Shown here one piece after another: positions 62,539 to 64,000 of a stretch of 64,000 nt of DNA; the first letter of the stretch is position 1; each line of letters opens with the position of its first letter. The position numbers and the translations under genes are program-made. The notes under the pieces were generated by a model that was given only the letters and a program-made list of their open reading frames with translations, did no database searches and was not told the DNA's origin. Location: NCBI GenBank assembly GCA_023229525.1, contig JALNZC010000013.1:24928-88927 (forward strand), written 5' to 3'. Source of the stretch: Bacteroidales bacterium. Lineage in GTDB: Bacteria > Bacteroidota > Bacteroidia > Bacteroidales > FEN-979.

Positions 62539-62979
62539 ATGAAAAAAGCAGCAGGAAAGACTTCACAGGAAAAGAACCGTTATTCCGACGAAGAACTGGA
62601 TGAATTCAAACAGATTATCTTGAACAAACTGGAAAAGGCACAGAATGACCTGAAAATGTTGACGGAATCGTATACCACGGGCAATGAACATGATACCAAC
62701 GATACTTCACCTACCTTCAAAATTCTGGAAGAGGGTTACCAAGTCTTTTCGAAAGAGGAGAACAGTAAATTCGCTGCCCGTCAGGAAAAATTCATTAAAT
62801 CACTGGAAAACGCATTGATACGGATCGAAAACAAGACCTATGGCATCTGCAGGGTAACGGGAAAGCTCATCCCGAAAGACCGTTTACGTAGTGTACCCCA
62901 TGCTACTTTGAGCATTGAAGCCAAACGGATTCAGGCTATTGCTCCTGTTGCCCGTGCAGCGGAACCGGATATGGAATAA
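62539..62979 (+). CDS. TraR/DksA-like protein with degenerate zinc site
   Basis: A 146-residue protein of the DksA/TraR family: a coiled-coil N-terminal half ('ELDEFKQIILNKLEKAQNDLKML', Lys/Glu-rich) and the C-terminal globular end 'YGICRVTGKLIPKDRLRSVPHATLSIEAK'. DksA proteins bind RNA polymerase and modulate initiation. Of the four Cys of the classical zinc finger only one remains; this Thr/His-containing form is the norm in Bacteroidota relatives, so it is lineage-typical rather than a local defect. lspA follows closely. Confidence 0.85.
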   Translation: MKKAAGKTSQEKNRYSDEELDEFKQIILNKLEKAQNDLKMLTESYTTGNEHDTNDTSPTFKILEEGYQVFSKEENSKFAARQEKFIKSLENALIRIENKTYGICRVTGKLIPKDRLRSVPHATLSIEAKRIQAIAPVARAAEPDME

Positions 62980-63001
62980 CGGAAAGCCAAAAGATCTGTC
63001 T

Positions 63002-63610
63002 TTGAAAAAAGCCGTTTTCATCATCCTTCTCATTTTAATTCTGGATCAGATCCTTAAATTCTGGATCAAGACTACATTTTTAATGGGTGAGAACCGGGCC
63101 ATTCTGGGACAATGGTTTTTCCTGCATTTTACCGAAAACGAGGGTATGGCATTCGGTATGAAACTGGGTGGAAATTACGGGAAATTACTACTCAGCCTGT
63201 TCCGTATTTTCGCTGTGATCGTGATCGGTTGGTGGTTATACCGGGAAACCCGGAAAGGAGCCAGTAACCTTTTGATCATATGCATTTCCCTTATCCTCGC
63301 CGGTGCTCTGGGGAATATTATCGATAGCGCTTTTTACGGATTGATTTTCAGTGAAAGTTCCTATATGCAAGTTGCTACCCTGTTCCCCAAAGGGGGAGGT
63401 TATGGAACATTTTTGCATGGAAAGGTAGTAGATATGCTATATTTCCCGATCATTGAAACCCATTATCCTGCATGGATACCAATGGTGGGAGGAGAGGAAT
63501 TCACCTTTTTCAGACCCGTGTTTAACATTGCCGATTCGTCGATCACAACTGGGGTGACAATGCTTATCGTTTTCCAGAAAAAAATCTTTTCACATTCCAG
63601 AAATAAATGA
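63002..63610 (+). CDS. lspA: Lipoprotein signal peptidase (signal peptidase II)
   Basis: A 202-residue membrane aspartic protease that cleaves prolipoprotein signal peptides. It has four helices and the two catalytic Asp in 'GALGNIIDSAFYG' and 'VFNIADSSITTG', plus 'FTENEGMAFGM'. It is longer than many LspA proteins because of the loop around 'FPKGGGYGTFLHGKVVDMLYFPI', which is common in Bacteroidota. The frame is open back to an ATG at 62915 within the dksA-like gene; the TTG at 63002 ('MKKAVFIILLILILDQ') gives the proper N-terminal helix and is preferred. Confidence 0.93.
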   Translation: MKKAVFIILLILILDQILKFWIKTTFLMGENRAILGQWFFLHFTENEGMAFGMKLGGNYGKLLLSLFRIFAVIVIGWWLYRETRKGASNLLIICISLILAGALGNIIDSAFYGLIFSESSYMQVATLFPKGGGYGTFLHGKVVDMLYFPIIETHYPAWIPMVGGEEFTFFRPVFNIADSSITTGVTMLIVFQKKIFSHSRNK

Positions 63611-63733
63611 GATAGCGAAATGGCGAGGTAGCGAGGTAGCGAGGTAGCGAAATAAGAAATGGCGAGGTAGCGAGGTAGCGAGGTAGCGAAATGGTGAGAT
63701 AGTGAGATGGTGAGATGGCGAAATGGTGAGATG
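63610..63733. repeat. 8-bp tandem repeat array, unit GCGAGGTA/GTGAGATG
   Basis: About 15 units of 8 bases: GCGAGGTA in two blocks, then GTGAGATG and GCGAAATG. GTGAGATG is the complement of the TCACCATC unit at 12682-12790, so the two arrays, 51 kb apart, belong to one family in opposite orientation. The array begins at the lspA stop codon. Confidence 0.9.
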
Positions 63734-63760
63734 GCGCTGTTCGAATTTACAACCCTCCTT

Positions 63761-63939
63761 TATCCAACATCTAGCATCGAGTATCCAGCATCCAGCATCG
63801 AGTATCCAGCATCCAGCATCCAGCATCCAGTATCCTGAATCTTGTATCCTGCATCTGTCCCCAGCATCCAGCATCCTGAATCTTGTATCCAGCATCTGTC
63901 CCCAGCATCCAGCATCTAGCATCCAGCATCTGTCAATGA
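63761..63939. repeat. 7-bp tandem repeat array, unit CATCCAG/TATCCAG
   Basis: About 24 units, with CATCGAG, CATCCTG and TATCCTG variants and three interspersed CATCTGTCC blocks that restart the array, suggesting duplication of larger segments. The orientation is the same as that of the 45.7-kb array. Confidence 0.9.
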
Positions 63940-63980
63940 CTGAAATAGGTTGACCAAAATTAGGGTAAAAAAGTCAATTT

Positions 63981-64000
63981 ATGAAAGCAGAGAAAAAAAT
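63981..64000 (+). CDS. Possible start of a further gene cut by the window edge
   Basis: An ATG at 63981 opens a frame 'MKAEKK' that runs off the window. It is in the same direction as lspA and follows a repeat array, as other genes here do, but six codons are not enough to identify it. Confidence 0.25.

Noticed and set aside
62539..62979. Loss of the zinc finger in the DksA-like protein as a local defect
   Set aside because: The single-Cys form with 'VPHATLSIEAK' is, from my knowledge of the family, usual in Bacteroidota.
62915..63001. Upstream ATG start for lspA
   Set aside because: It would add 29 residues overlapping the dksA-like gene; the TTG at 63002 directly precedes the conserved first helix.

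Overview
The window reads as chromosomal DNA of an uncultured Bacteroidota (Bacteroidales-like) bacterium. Evidence: two secreted enzymes end in type IX secretion (T9SS) type-A sorting domains (53.1-56.4 kb, 56.7-57.8 kb); Bacteroidota-typical families are present (DUF4270 lipoprotein, stand-alone GT5 domain next to glmS, DUF3078-type barrel, DksA-like protein with a degenerate zinc site); many genes carry a TAnnTTTG -7 promoter box instead of a Shine-Dalgarno-led start; and rpmF-plsX-fabH is in its usual order. No rRNA, tRNA, CRISPR array, prophage or intact insertion sequence was seen.

Layout. 0-3 kb: end of an OmpR-type response regulator with its histidine kinase, a cupin, a nested inverted-repeat element, a TrmO-like protein and an unknown protein. 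2.9-9.1 kb: an RND efflux operon (TetR, TolC-like, adaptor, pump) with matching candidate operators in front of the regulator and of the pump genes. 9.3-16.6 kb: two outer-membrane barrels and a TetR / LolA-like / two FtsX permeases / ABC ATPase operon that looks like a dedicated lipid or lipoprotein export route to the outer membrane. 16.7-22.6 kb: small metabolic and housekeeping genes, including a thiamine-diphosphate 2-keto acid decarboxylase, a decayed GH3 glycosidase, a YycJ-like hydrolase and a one-haem lipoprotein.

22.9-37.5 kb is the most distinctive part: four multihaem c-type cytochromes (about 30 haem sites), a large outer-membrane barrel, two NHL-repeat proteins (one frameshifted), a histidine kinase with a CxxCH haem site in its periplasmic sensor domain, a sigma-54-type response regulator, and divergently a fused ResB-CcsA cytochrome c assembly protein. 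It looks like a redox-sensed, sigma-54-controlled porin-cytochrome conduit for electron exchange across the outer membrane. Two near-identical candidate -24/-12 promoters and a pair of tandem 16-bp dyads support the regulatory idea.

37.5-64 kb: a 5'-truncated large serine recombinase wedged between ccsA and glmS; glmS, DUF4270 and GT5; three exported proteins of unknown role; a 1077-residue fused oxidoreductase convergent with proline dehydrogenase; yceD-rpmF-plsX-fabH; two T9SS-secreted enzymes (M14 peptidase, endonuclease I); PAS and PspC proteins; ileS, a DksA-like gene and lspA. Intergenic spaces, especially in this half, are filled with short tandem arrays of 7-bp and 8-bp units that recur in both orientations and are a conspicuous genome-level oddity.
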